Origin: Neisseria perflava
GTDB lineage: Bacteria; Pseudomonadota; Gammaproteobacteria; Burkholderiales; Neisseriaceae
NCBI RefSeq assembly: GCF_002863305.2
Contig: NZ_CP136962.1
Coordinates: forward strand, 1,550,001-1,614,000
Length of the DNA stretch: 64,000 nt
Direction: 5' to 3'
Made by a program: the position numbers and the translations under genes. Position 1 is the first letter of the stretch; each line of letters begins with the position of its first letter. Positions 26,960 through 35,434 of the stretch are shown here, piece after piece. The notes under the pieces were generated by a model that was not told the origin of the DNA, made no database searches, and saw only the letters and a list, made by a program, of their open reading frames with translations.

Positions 26960-27889
26960 ATGAAACTCGCCGTTATTTTGCCGGCCTATTGCGCCGAAGC
27001 TTATTTGCCCGAATGCTTGGATTCGGTATTGAATCAAACATTCCGCGACTTTTTCGTCATCGCCATCAATGATGCTTCAACAGATAAAACCGGCGAAATC
27101 CTCGAAGCTTACGCAGCTAAAGATTCACGTTTGCAGGTTTTCCACCTTCCGGAAAACAAGGGCGAGCCGTTTGCCTGCCAATTTGCCATGGATATGCTCA
27201 AAGACGTAGAGGTCGAATATGTGGCACGAATGGACGCGGACGATATTTGCGCCTTGGATCGTTTTGAAAAACAGATTCAGTTTTTAGACAGCCATCCCGA
27301 AATCGATATTGTCGGCAGCCAAGCCACCATCTTTTTTGATGACCAAACCGGAAGAGAACCCGTTTTAAGCGACCTCCCCCTGCTCGACAAAGACATCAAA
27401 GCCTTTCTCTCCTTTGCCGCCCAAAACATGTTCAACCCCACCACCATGTGGCGGCACGACAGCATTAAAAACCTCGGGATAAACTACACTGCGACAGAGA
27501 CCGCGCCCGATTTCCATATGTGGGTGCAATGCGCCCTACATGGCAAAACCTTTGCCAACCTGCCCGAGCCTTTGCTGTCATACAGGATACACACAACTCA
27601 AGAAAGCAAAAAAAGAGACAAAATCAACAGATCCGTCCAATACACCATGGAGTTGTGGATCAGTCATCTCTTCCCTGATTTGAACGCGACGGAAGTAACG
27701 CTCTTAAGCCGCATCTTGTACGAAAAGCAACTGCGCTTGACCACTGAAGAGCTGAAAACCATTTTTGCCGCCTATGACAGAATCAGCAAAGACCGCAGCA
27801 TTTCATTGTTTGGCGAAGACCGCAATACGATGTTCGACATGATAGACAATTTCTTCAATTTCTTAAAAAGCCGGTTGAAATTCACTTAA
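26960..27889 (+). CDS. Family 2 glycosyltransferase at the fHbp position
   Basis: A 309-residue cytoplasmic GT2 enzyme. The GT-A fold is evident from LAVILPAYCAEAYLPECLDS, INDASTDKTGEIL, the DxD-type metal site VARMDADDICALDRF and the acceptor-side ETAPDFHMWVQ motif. The C-terminal 90 residues are variable. Donor and acceptor are unknown; LOS outer core or another glycan is possible. It stands alone between two DUS terminators directly downstream of fba. Confidence 0.87.
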   Translation: MKLAVILPAYCAEAYLPECLDSVLNQTFRDFFVIAINDASTDKTGEILEAYAAKDSRLQVFHLPENKGEPFACQFAMDMLKDVEVEYVARMDADDICALDRFEKQIQFLDSHPEIDIVGSQATIFFDDQTGREPVLSDLPLLDKDIKAFLSFAAQNMFNPTTMWRHDSIKNLGINYTATETAPDFHMWVQCALHGKTFANLPEPLLSYRIHTTQESKKRDKINRSVQYTMELWISHLFPDLNATEVTLLSRILYEKQLRLTTEELKTIFAAYDRISKDRSISLFGEDRNTMFDMIDNFFNFLKSRLKFT

Positions 27890-27895
27890 ATCATA

Positions 27896-27931
27896 AAAGG
27901 CCGTCTGAAACCTAAGTTTCAGACGGCCTTT
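27896..27931. terminator. Paired-DUS terminator between GT2 and fhs
   Basis: Inverted AG-DUS arms around CCTAAG, serving converging genes. Confidence 0.8.
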
Positions 27932-27954
27932 GTCTATTTCAAAATCAATCTAAA

Positions 27955-29631
27955 TCAGAACAAGCCGTGGATCACGCCGTCTGCGTCCACATCGATTTTC
28001 TCGGCAGCCGGAACTTTCGGCAGACCCGGCATCTTCATCATATTGCCGCACAACGCAACGATGAAGCCCGCACCGGAAGAAACGGTAATGCCACGCACGG
28101 TAATGCGGAAGCCTTCAGGGCAGCCCAACAGTTTGGCGTTGTCGCTCAAAGAATATTGGGTTTTCGCCATGCAGACCGGCATTTTGTCCAAGCCCAGCTT
28201 TTCCAGTGAAGTGATTTCGGCAGACGCTTCCGCGCTGAAATCAACATCTTCCGCACCATACACTTTTTGGGCAATCGCACGGATTTTGTCTTTGATGCTC
28301 AACTCGACATCGTAGGCAAACTTGAAGTTATTCGGTTGGTTTTCGATGGCGTTGACGACTTTGTGCGCCAAGTCTGCACCACCCGCGCCGCCTTTGCCCC
28401 ATACTTCGGTCAGAGAAACTTCAACTCCGTGTTCCGCACAGGCTTTTTCAATCATGGCCAATTCTGCATCGGAGTCGGATACGAAGCGGTTGATGGCAAC
28501 CACCACAGGCAGGCCAAATACGTTTTTCAGGTTGGAAATGTGTTTCAGCAGATTAGGCAGGCCTTTTGCCAACGCTTCGAGGTTTTCTTCTCCGAGGTTG
28601 GCACGCTCCACGCCGCCGTTGTATTTCAAGGCGCGGACGGTGGCGACGACGACGGCTGCGTCGGGTTTCAAACTGGCAAGGCGGCATTTGATGTCGCAGA
28701 ATTTTTCCGCGCCCAAATCCGCGCCGAAGCCTGCTTCGGTTACAGCATAATCGGCAAGGTGTTTCGCCAAACGGGTGGCCGTTACAGAGTTACAACCGTG
28801 GGCGATGTTGGCGAACGGGCCGCCGTGTACAAAGGCCGGCGTGCCTTCGATGGTTTGTACCAAGTTAGGCTTAATCGCATCTTTGAGCAATGCCGCCATC
28901 GCGCCATTCGCTTTCAAATCTTTGGCGTAAACAGGGCTGCCGTCTTTAGCGTAAGCGACAAGGATATTGCCCAAACGCTCTTTCAAATCGCTGATGTCTT
29001 TAGCAAGACAGAATACCGCCATCACTTCGGAGGCAACGGTAATATCAAAACCGTCAGGACGCATCACGCCGTCAACAGGTTTACCCATGCCGTCGATGAT
29101 GTTGCGCAACTGACGGTCGTTCATATCGACCACGCGACGCCACAGCACACGTTTCGGATCGATGTTCAACTCGTTGCCTTGGTAGATATGGTTATCAAGC
29201 ATGGCAGCGAGCAAGTTATTCGCCGCACCAATGGCGTGGAAGTCGCCGGTAAAGTGCAGGTTGATGTCTTCCATCGGCAACACTTGGGCATAGCCACCAC
29301 CTGCCGCGCCGCCTTTAACACCAAACACCGGACCCAAAGAAGGCTCGCGCAGGGCGATAACCGAGTCTTTGCCGATATGGCGCAATGCATCCGCCAAACC
29401 GATGGTTACAGTGGTTTTACCCTCACCCGCAGGAGTCGGATTAATGGCGGTAACCAAAATCAGACGGCCTTGTTTTTGCGGCAGCTTGAATGCTTCGGCA
29501 GGATTGATTTTGGCTTTGTAATGACCATAGGGCTCGATGTTGTCAACGTTCAAACCCAGCTTGGCGGCAATTTCACCAATCGGGCGCATGGTGGAAGACT
29601 GGGCAATTTCAGCATCGGTTTTGAAGCTCAT
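27955..29631 (-). CDS. fhs: Formate-tetrahydrofolate ligase
   Basis: ATP-dependent synthesis of 10-formyl-tetrahydrofolate for one-carbon metabolism. The 558-residue protein has the full family length, the P-loop [56 protein letters not shown] and the C-terminal [18 protein letters not shown]. Ends with GLF, typical of the family. A long open frame on the opposite strand is a codon-bias shadow. Confidence 0.97.
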   Translation of the reverse strand: MSFKTDAEIAQSSTMRPIGEIAAKLGLNVDNIEPYGHYKAKINPAEAFKLPQKQGRLILVTAINPTPAGEGKTTVTIGLADALRHIGKDSVIALREPSLGPVFGVKGGAAGGGYAQVLPMEDINLHFTGDFHAIGAANNLLAAMLDNHIYQGNELNIDPKRVLWRRVVDMNDRQLRNIIDGMGKPVDGVMRPDGFDITVASEVMAVFCLAKDISDLKERLGNILVAYAKDGSPVYAKDLKANGAMAALLKDAIKPNLVQTIEGTPAFVHGGPFANIAHGCNSVTATRLAKHLADYAVTEAGFGADLGAEKFCDIKCRLASLKPDAAVVVATVRALKYNGGVERANLGEENLEALAKGLPNLLKHISNLKNVFGLPVVVAINRFVSDSDAELAMIEKACAEHGVEVSLTEVWGKGGAGGADLAHKVVNAIENQPNNFKFAYDVELSIKDKIRAIAQKVYGAEDVDFSAEASAEITSLEKLGLDKMPVCMAKTQYSLSDNAKLLGCPEGFRITVRGITVSSGAGFIVALCGNMMKMPGLPKVPAAEKIDVDADGVIHGLF

Positions 29632-29809
29632 GATTTTCCTTTATTGAGAGAGGGAAAGGCCGTCTGAAACAATATAATAAAGACGGCTGGAAGAAAAAGA
29701 ATATTAGTTCTATTATAGCGTTTTCCAAAGACAAACCGCAGTGAAAATTTCGATATTTCATCAACAAGCGGATTCATATTGTCAACAATTTGAAACAAAG
29801 GAATAAAAT

Positions 29810-30241
29810 ATGAGCAGTAACGCATGGCTGTTTTGGGCATTGGCATCGGCAGGCTTCGCCTCATTGACCGCCATCTTCGCCAAAATGGGTTTACAGGGCA
29901 TAGATTCGGATTTCGCCACCTTTATCCGCACCTTGGTCATCCTCGCCGCTTTGGTATTGTTTTTAACCTACACCGGCAAATGGCAGGGCGTGAACGGCTT
30001 TACCGGCCGCAACTGGACATTCCTCATCCTATCCGGCCTCGCTACCGGCGCATCTTGGCTTGCCTACTTCAAAGCCCTGCAACTGGGCAACGCCTCACAA
30101 GTCGCACCCGTCGACAAATTCAGCCTGGTCTTGGTCGCCCTGATGGCCGTCGTTTTCTTAGACGAACGCCCAAGCACGCAGGAGTGGATAGGCTTAGGCT
30201 TGGTAACGGCAGGTGTGTTGACTTTGGCTTTGAAACGATAA
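29810..30241 (+). CDS. EamA-domain transporter, single repeat
   Basis: A 143-residue inner-membrane protein with four to five helices, a single EamA (drug/metabolite transporter) repeat, as in small paired or homodimeric transporters. GFASLTAIFAKMGLQGI, LASGLATGASWLAYFKALQLG and VDKFSLVLVALMAVVFLDERPS are the recognisable parts. Its last 113 bp (30134-30246) are repeated at 31311-31423 on the far side of an unrecognised gene. Confidence 0.88.
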   Translation: MSSNAWLFWALASAGFASLTAIFAKMGLQGIDSDFATFIRTLVILAALVLFLTYTGKWQGVNGFTGRNWTFLILSGLATGASWLAYFKALQLGNASQVAPVDKFSLVLVALMAVVFLDERPSTQEWIGLGLVTAGVLTLALKR

Positions 30242-30246
30242 AGATT
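30134..30246 (+). repeat. Direct repeat, copy 1 (3' end of eamA)
   Basis: 113 bp, 106 identical to copy 2 at 31311-31423 with no gaps. It includes the eamA stop codon. Confidence 0.93.
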
Positions 30247-30402
30247 CAAAATACAAATACCTCACAATCAGGGTAACCTATATTTTGATAGCCCCAAAAT
30301 TACCCATACTTTTTCAGGTAACATTTTTCTCACAAATTTGTATTTAAGGAATGCAAAAAGCATTCACGCCATAATGTTCCCAATGATTTATGGGAGCAAA
30401 TT

Positions 30403-31281
30403 ATGGCATTCATCACAAAGTACAATTTCAAGCGCATTCACGCTAATCCCGAAACAGTTGGCAAAGGCTTGATGATGGAAAATTGCGAGGAATTGCTGTA
30501 TCCGCACAAAAAAATTGATTGGTTCAGCGATTTGGAGGCAACCCGTTTATTCCTATGCAAAATCTTATTGCTGGAACCGGGCCACGCTTTATTTGCCCAA
30601 ATGATTCATCAAAAGTGGCTGAAAATTTACACACCGGCAGATAACTTTCGCCGTGCCACCAAACCCAAAGCCCCAAGCTATCATATCAATAAAGCTTGTG
30701 AAGGCTTACACCAACCTTTCCGTGATTTCGAGCTACCTGTCGGCTTTGTAGAAATATATGGTGAAGCAGGTGTTATCCGTTTTCGTAAATGGCTAAATTT
30801 CGATGTCTTGGAGCACGATCCCGAGCGTTTCAAAATAAAATGCGAAGCCTTGTGGCCTCAGGTTTCTTGGCATTCTGTACTATTAGAACGCAAAGAAAAT
30901 AGTGGTGTGCACGTATTTGATTATTCTACCGAGGAAGAGATTCATGGCTACATCAATTATTTGATGGAGCAATATACCCAATGGCTGAATAATGTATTGA
31001 ACGATACAGAGCGTAAATCCGTAGAAACGTTCAAACGTCGCAGCACGCAAAAAGGCTTGTCATTTCCAGGCATGGACAATCAAGCCTTAAATAAATTGAT
31101 GGCAACATTCCAAAGGGAATTCAAAAATCGGATGACCAATGCCCTTTTAGCGTATTACTACAAAGTAGCAGAGAAAAACCATAGTGATGACGTAAATAAG
31201 GAGGTATTGGAGCATTTAGGCTTCAAACCCTGCGGTCATGTGGATTGTTTGCTTCACAAATTGTCCCTTGATGACTTCTAA
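30403..31281 (+). CDS. Unrecognised 292-residue protein inserted after eamA
   Basis: Soluble, no signal peptide or membrane helix. I do not recognise the family. Visible features: a Tyr-His-x4-Cys cluster at residues 93-99 (SYHINKACEGL) followed by FRDFELP and RFRKWLN, several aromatic-rich segments, and a C-terminal CGHVDCLL with two Cys and a His. Codon use is more AT-rich than neighbouring genes. GGGAG 7 nt upstream supports the ATG. A GAATGC-AAAAA-GCATTC dyad (30349-30365) lies in the upstream region. The gene occupies an insert between two copies of the eamA 3' end, so it was probably acquired by transformation. Confidence 0.72.
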   Translation: MAFITKYNFKRIHANPETVGKGLMMENCEELLYPHKKIDWFSDLEATRLFLCKILLLEPGHALFAQMIHQKWLKIYTPADNFRRATKPKAPSYHINKACEGLHQPFRDFELPVGFVEIYGEAGVIRFRKWLNFDVLEHDPERFKIKCEALWPQVSWHSVLLERKENSGVHVFDYSTEEEIHGYINYLMEQYTQWLNNVLNDTERKSVETFKRRSTQKGLSFPGMDNQALNKLMATFQREFKNRMTNALLAYYYKVAEKNHSDDVNKEVLEHLGFKPCGHVDCLLHKLSLDDF

Positions 31282-31310
31282 TGCCATGATATCTTATCCA
31301 TCTAATTTTA

Positions 31311-31423
31311 GTCGCCCTGATGGCCGTCGTTTTCTTAGACGAACGCCCAAGTATGCAGGAATGGATAGGTTTAGGCTTGGTAACCGCAGGCGTATTGACT
31401 TTGGCTTTGAAACGATAAAGATT
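31311..31423 (+). pseudogene. Second copy of the eamA 3' end
   Basis: Encodes VALMAVVFLDERPSMQEW... to the TAA at 31416-31418, in frame over its whole length. It differs from copy 1 at 7 of 113 positions; one codon pair changes Thr to Met and the other differences are synonymous. That pattern means it diverged as part of a working gene, not as a recent local duplication. It is followed by the DUS terminator that presumably once ended eamA. Confidence 0.88.
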
Positions 31424-31433
31424 GGAAGATCAA

Positions 31434-31463
31434 AAAGGCCGTCTGAAAAATTTCAGACGGCCT
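31434..31463. terminator. Paired-DUS terminator (eamA copy 2 / potD)
   Basis: Inverted AG-DUS arms with a short AAA loop and flanking A and T runs, between converging units. Confidence 0.85.
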
Positions 31464-31492
31464 TTGCTTTGCTTCAAACAATCAGCTCAAAA

Positions 31493-32635
31493 TTAATTTG
31501 AACCGACTTTGATTTTTTGCCACAAGTTGACAGACAGTTTTTTCGCATCTGCGCTCATTTGAGGCATAACGAAACCGTCTTTCATGTCTTGCTCGTTTGG
31601 GAAAATAGAACGTGTGTTCACCAGCTCGGCAGGCATTTTTTCGCGTGCAGGTTTGCTGGCCGGTGCAAAGGTTACGGCGATACCGTTTTTCGCGGCCACT
31701 TCGGGATCAAGCGTGTAGTTGATGTATTTGTGGGCATTAACGATGTTTTTCGCATCGGCCGGAATCAACCAAGATTCAATCCAGAAGCCCATACCTTTCG
31801 GCGTCAATACTTCGACGCCGACATTGTTTTTCACTTCTTCAGAACGCGCTTTGGCCAAGTTCAAGTCGCCGCCGTTACCTGCCGCCAAGCAGATATCGCC
31901 GCGCGCCAGTTCGTCAATGATGGAAGGGCTGAAACGTTTTACATCAGGACGGATAGACTTCAACACTTCCGCCGCCGCTTTCAAATCTTCAGGATTCGAG
32001 CCTTTAGGATCTTTACCCAAGTAGTTCAACAAGATTGGGAACATTTCGCTCGGTGTATCCCACAAAGCGATGCCGCAAGATTTCAGCTTGTTGGTGTATT
32101 CAGGTTTAAACAGCAAATCCCAGCCGTTTTCAGGCAATTTTCCGCCCAAAAGCTCCTTGCCCTTCGCCGTAATCGCAATCGTATTCACGCCTGAGAAATA
32201 TGGGACGGCGTATTGGTTGCCCGGATCGGCGGTTTCCAACATCTTCAGCAATTCAGGGTCGATGTTTTTATAGTTCGGAATCAGATCCTTATTGATTTTT
32301 TGGTATGCACCTGCCTCAATTTGACGTGGCAGGAAGGCAATACCGGGCACAACCAAGTCATAGCCGGATTTGCCGGTCAGCATTTTGGCTTCCAGCGTTT
32401 CGTTGTTTTCATACAAATCGTAAGTCAGCTTCAAATTGTTGGCTTTTTTGAAGTCTTCGACTGTACTTTCGTCAACGTAGTTTGACCAGTTGTAGATATT
32501 CAAAGTATCGGTAGCGGCTGCCTCGGCATTGGCAGCAGGCGCGCTGCCTGCTTGAGGTTGCTCGGCTTTTTTCTCGCCACCGCCGCACGCGGCCAAAGAC
32601 AATGCGGCCAATACGGCTAATACAGATTTTTTCAT
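31493..32635 (-). CDS. potD: Polyamine ABC transporter substrate-binding lipoprotein
   Basis: A 380-residue periplasmic lipoprotein (signal peptide, lipobox LAAC with Cys near residue 17) that captures spermidine or putrescine for a PotABC-type importer. DTLNIYNWSNYVDESTVEDFKK is the family start, GYDLVVPGIAFLPRQIEAGAYQKI, and the ligand-site segment AAGNGGDLNLAKARS. Neisseria carries several such paralogues (PotD/PotF); the transporter subunits are not in this window. The exact ligand is uncertain. Confidence 0.9.
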   Translation of the reverse strand: MKKSVLAVLAALSLAACGGGEKKAEQPQAGSAPAANAEAAATDTLNIYNWSNYVDESTVEDFKKANNLKLTYDLYENNETLEAKMLTGKSGYDLVVPGIAFLPRQIEAGAYQKINKDLIPNYKNIDPELLKMLETADPGNQYAVPYFSGVNTIAITAKGKELLGGKLPENGWDLLFKPEYTNKLKSCGIALWDTPSEMFPILLNYLGKDPKGSNPEDLKAAAEVLKSIRPDVKRFSPSIIDELARGDICLAAGNGGDLNLAKARSEEVKNNVGVEVLTPKGMGFWIESWLIPADAKNIVNAHKYINYTLDPEVAAKNGIAVTFAPASKPAREKMPAELVNTRSIFPNEQDMKDGFVMPQMSADAKKLSVNLWQKIKVGSN

Positions 32636-32943
32636 ACGGGCAGATTCCTGATGAAAGAGTGGTTAATGTTAATAAATAAGAAACCCTGCACCCCATAAAC
32701 ACCCCGGCGCAGAGTTAGGCTATTGTAATGGAAACGTAAGCAAACGCAAAGCAATATCCATCTGATTTTTATTGAAATAAGGCAAAGCAACACCATCTTT
32801 TTACCAAAAGCGTTGCACCGGCTGTCGTTTTTGGGCAAAATACGGCTGATTTGCGCGCGTTTATAGAGAAAAAGCTTGCATATAAGGAAATCTGTCTTTA
32901 AAATTGCGCGTTTACAGAATTTATTTTTCAGGAGATATTCAAT
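32636..32943. other. 308-bp divergent promoter region potD / rpsT
   Basis: It contains the rpsT promoter (see next entry) and the potD leader; otherwise AT-rich with no open frame or repeat that I recognise. Confidence 0.6.
32876..32904 (+). promoter_or_regulatory. rpsT promoter
   Basis: TTGCAT (32876-32881), 17-bp spacer, TAAAAT (32899-32904). The ribosome site CAGGAG follows at about 32930. Confidence 0.78.
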
Positions 32944-33207
32944 ATGGCAAACAGCGCACAAGCCCGCAAACGTGCCCGCCAGTCGGTTAAACAACGCGCC
33001 CACAACGCCAGCCTGCGTACTGCATTCCGTACCGCTGTGAAAAAAGTGTTGAAAGCAGTTGAAGCCGGCGACAAAGCTGCTGCTCAAGCAGTTTACCAAG
33101 AATCCGTTAAAGTCATCGACCGTATCGCTGACAAAGGCGTATTCCATAAAAACAAAGCAGCCCGTCACAAAAGCCGTCTGTCTGCTAAAGTAAAAGCTTT
33201 GGCTTAA
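32944..33207 (+). CDS. rpsT: Ribosomal protein bS20
   Basis: An 87-residue, highly basic 30S assembly protein. [23 protein letters not shown] and [20 protein letters not shown] are the characteristic ends. Confidence 0.99.
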
Positions 33208-33264
33208 TACTGACGCAGATGCCGGAAATCCTGACAACTAAAGCAGGATAATCGAGCTGATACG

Positions 33265-33295
33265 ATGCCCCTGAGGTCTTCCCTTTCAGGGGCAT
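33265..33295 (+). terminator. Probable terminator of rpsT
   Basis: ATGCCCCTGA / TCAGGGGCAT 10-bp stem with 11-nt loop; only a weak T-run, so terminator function is likely but not certain. Confidence 0.65.
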
Positions 33296-33375
33296 TGCCG
33301 TATTCACCGTCCAAACCGACTAAACAAAACCATTTACCCTTTCATCAGGCCGTCTGAAAAACAACGGAAACTCTC

Positions 33376-34515
33376 ATGAACAAGATGTTGAAACATTCCC
33401 TAAGTATCGGATTCATTGCCGCAGCCCAGCTGGCCGCCGCCGATACCGCCCTACACTGCACCACCATTCAAGACAACGCCACCCGTTTGGCGTGTTACGA
33501 CAACATCTACTCGGCGCAACTCCCCCCTCAATCCCCACTGCCGCAAGCGCAAACCGAAACCGCCAAAACACCAGTTGACCTCGAACAAAGCGTCCGCAAG
33601 AGCATCGAGAAAAAAGAAGCGGCCATCGTATTCGACAACCCTACCCATCCGAATATTTCAGACGACGTATTAAGCGAAACTGCCGACAGCTACACACCTT
33701 TAAGCCTGATGTACGATTTGGATAAAAACGACACACGCGGCCTGTTGAGCGTACGCGAGCACAACCCTATGTACCTCATGCCCGTTTGGTACAACAGCAG
33801 CCCCAACTATTACCCGGAATCCCCCAGCCGCGGCGTAACCACACAGGAAAAATTCAGCGAGCAAAAACGTCTCGAAACTAAAATGCAGGTTTCCTTCAAA
33901 AGCAAGATTGCCGAAGATTTATTCAAAACCCGTGCCGACGTATGGTTTGGCTACACCCAAAAATCCGACTGGCAAATCTTCAACCAAGGCCGCAAATCCG
34001 CTCCGTTCCGCAACACCGACTACGAGCCCGAAATCTTCATTACCCAACCCGTTAAAGCAGACCTGCCTTTTGGCGGCAAACTGCGTATGGTTGGCGCAGG
34101 TTTTGTTCACCAGTCCAACGGTCAAAGCCGCCCCGAATCACGCTCATGGAACCGGGTTTACGCCATGGCAGGCATGGAATGGGGCAAGCTGACCGTTATT
34201 CCTAGAGTTTGGATGCGTGCCTTCGACCAAAAAGGAGACGACGATGACAATCCGGACATCAACAAATACATGGGTTATGGCGACTTAAAAGTCCAATACC
34301 GCCTCAATGACAAACAAAATGTTTATTCCGTCCTGCGTTACAATCCGAAAAGTGGACGTGGCGCCGTTGAAGCGGCCTATACTTTCCCCATCAAAGGCAA
34401 ACTCAAAGGCGTTGTCCGCGGCTTCCACGGCTACGGCGAAAGCTTGATTGACTACAACCACAAACAAAACGGCATCGGCTTCGGCCTGATGTTCAACGAC
34501 TGGGACGGCATCTAA
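33376..34515 (+). CDS. pldA: Outer membrane phospholipase A
   Basis: Calcium-dependent beta-barrel phospholipase that removes misplaced phospholipids from the outer leaflet. The 379-residue precursor has a signal peptide (cleaved near AAADTALH), a roughly 100-residue N-terminal segment that includes a CTTIQDNATRLACYDNIY motif, and a barrel with the active-site FVHQSNGQSRPESRSWNR (His-Ser, with Asn downstream). It ends in GFGLMFNDWDGI. One DUS copy lies just upstream. Confidence 0.92.
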   Translation: MNKMLKHSLSIGFIAAAQLAAADTALHCTTIQDNATRLACYDNIYSAQLPPQSPLPQAQTETAKTPVDLEQSVRKSIEKKEAAIVFDNPTHPNISDDVLSETADSYTPLSLMYDLDKNDTRGLLSVREHNPMYLMPVWYNSSPNYYPESPSRGVTTQEKFSEQKRLETKMQVSFKSKIAEDLFKTRADVWFGYTQKSDWQIFNQGRKSAPFRNTDYEPEIFITQPVKADLPFGGKLRMVGAGFVHQSNGQSRPESRSWNRVYAMAGMEWGKLTVIPRVWMRAFDQKGDDDDNPDINKYMGYGDLKVQYRLNDKQNVYSVLRYNPKSGRGAVEAAYTFPIKGKLKGVVRGFHGYGESLIDYNHKQNGIGFGLMFNDWDGI

Positions 34516-34528
34516 ATGACCCCATATT

Positions 34529-34567
34529 GTTTCAGACGGCCTTTGCAATCAAGGCGGCCGTCTGAAA
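34529..34567. terminator. Outward-facing DUS pair after pldA
   Basis: TTTCAGACGGCC ... GGCCGTCTGAAA: arms are in the opposite order from most pairs here, and no T-run follows, so termination may be weak. Confidence 0.55.
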
Positions 34568-34667
34568 CAATAAAACAAAACAAGCCATTCGTTTAAAATA
34601 CTCGTTTCCTAGCGTCCAAACGCGTATAATGCAAAGTTTGGGCAAAACTTGCCGGAATGAAACAAAG

Positions 34668-35369
34668 ATGACAGAAGCCGCAGCCGAAAGCGGAAAAATC
34701 GCCAAGGCTTTAAAGAAATACCTGATTACAGGCGTACTGGTTTGGTTGCCGATTGCTGTAACCATCTGGGCGATGACCTACATCATATCCGCCGCCGACA
34801 GACTGATCAGCCTATTGCCGGAAAGCTGGCAGCCCCAGCATTTCTGGGGATTCAACATACCCGGTTTGGGCATTGTTGCCGCCACAGTCGTCTTGTTCGT
34901 TACCGGCGTATTTGCCGCCAACGTATTGGGCAGACGGATTCTAGGCGCGTGGGACAGCCTTTTGGGACGCATTCCCGTCGTCAAATCCATCTACTCCAGC
35001 GTTAAAAAAGTTTCCGAATCCCTGCTCTCCGACAGCAGCCGCTCGTTCAAAACCCCCGTACTGGTTCCCTTTCCGCAACCGGGCATTTGGACGATAGCCT
35101 TTGTTTCCGGCCATATCCCTGCTAAACTCAAAGGCAGCCTGCCGCAAGATGACGACTATATTTCCGTTTACGTACCAACCACACCCAACCCGACCGGCGG
35201 CTATTACATCATGGTGAAAAAAAGCGATGTGCGCGAGCTGGACATGAGTGTGGATCAGGCATTGAAATATGTGATTTCACTGGGCATGGTCATGCCGGAC
35301 GACTTACCGGTTAAAGCCCTACCTGCCCAAAAACCGTCTAAAGACGGTGATACCGAACACAACAATTAA
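34668..35369 (+). CDS. DUF502 family membrane protein
   Basis: A 233-residue protein with two N-terminal membrane helices (about 18-40 and 60-85) and a soluble C-terminal part. LKKYLITGVLVWLPIAVTIW, IPVVKSIYSSVKKVSESLLS and YYIMVKKSDVRELDMSVDQALKYVISLG are the DUF502 signature blocks. Function unknown. An ATG 39 bp upstream overlaps a TATAAT box (34625-34630), so it cannot be the start. It is followed by aspS and may share its transcript. Confidence 0.88.
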   Translation: MTEAAAESGKIAKALKKYLITGVLVWLPIAVTIWAMTYIISAADRLISLLPESWQPQHFWGFNIPGLGIVAATVVLFVTGVFAANVLGRRILGAWDSLLGRIPVVKSIYSSVKKVSESLLSDSSRSFKTPVLVPFPQPGIWTIAFVSGHIPAKLKGSLPQDDDYISVYVPTTPNPTGGYYIMVKKSDVRELDMSVDQALKYVISLGMVMPDDLPVKALPAQKPSKDGDTEHNN

Positions 35370-35434
35370 GGTCTTCTTTTTTTTCAGACGGCCTTTCCTT
35401 CTTTTCAAATTGAACAATATAAAAAGGTGATTTT

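Noticed and set aside
28267..29667. A 466-codon open frame antisense to fhs
   Set aside because: Shadow of the strongly biased fhs codons; the fhs protein is full-length with all motifs.
34629..34667. Upstream ATG for the DUF502 gene
   Set aside because: It overlaps a TATAAT promoter element, so the message would start after it.
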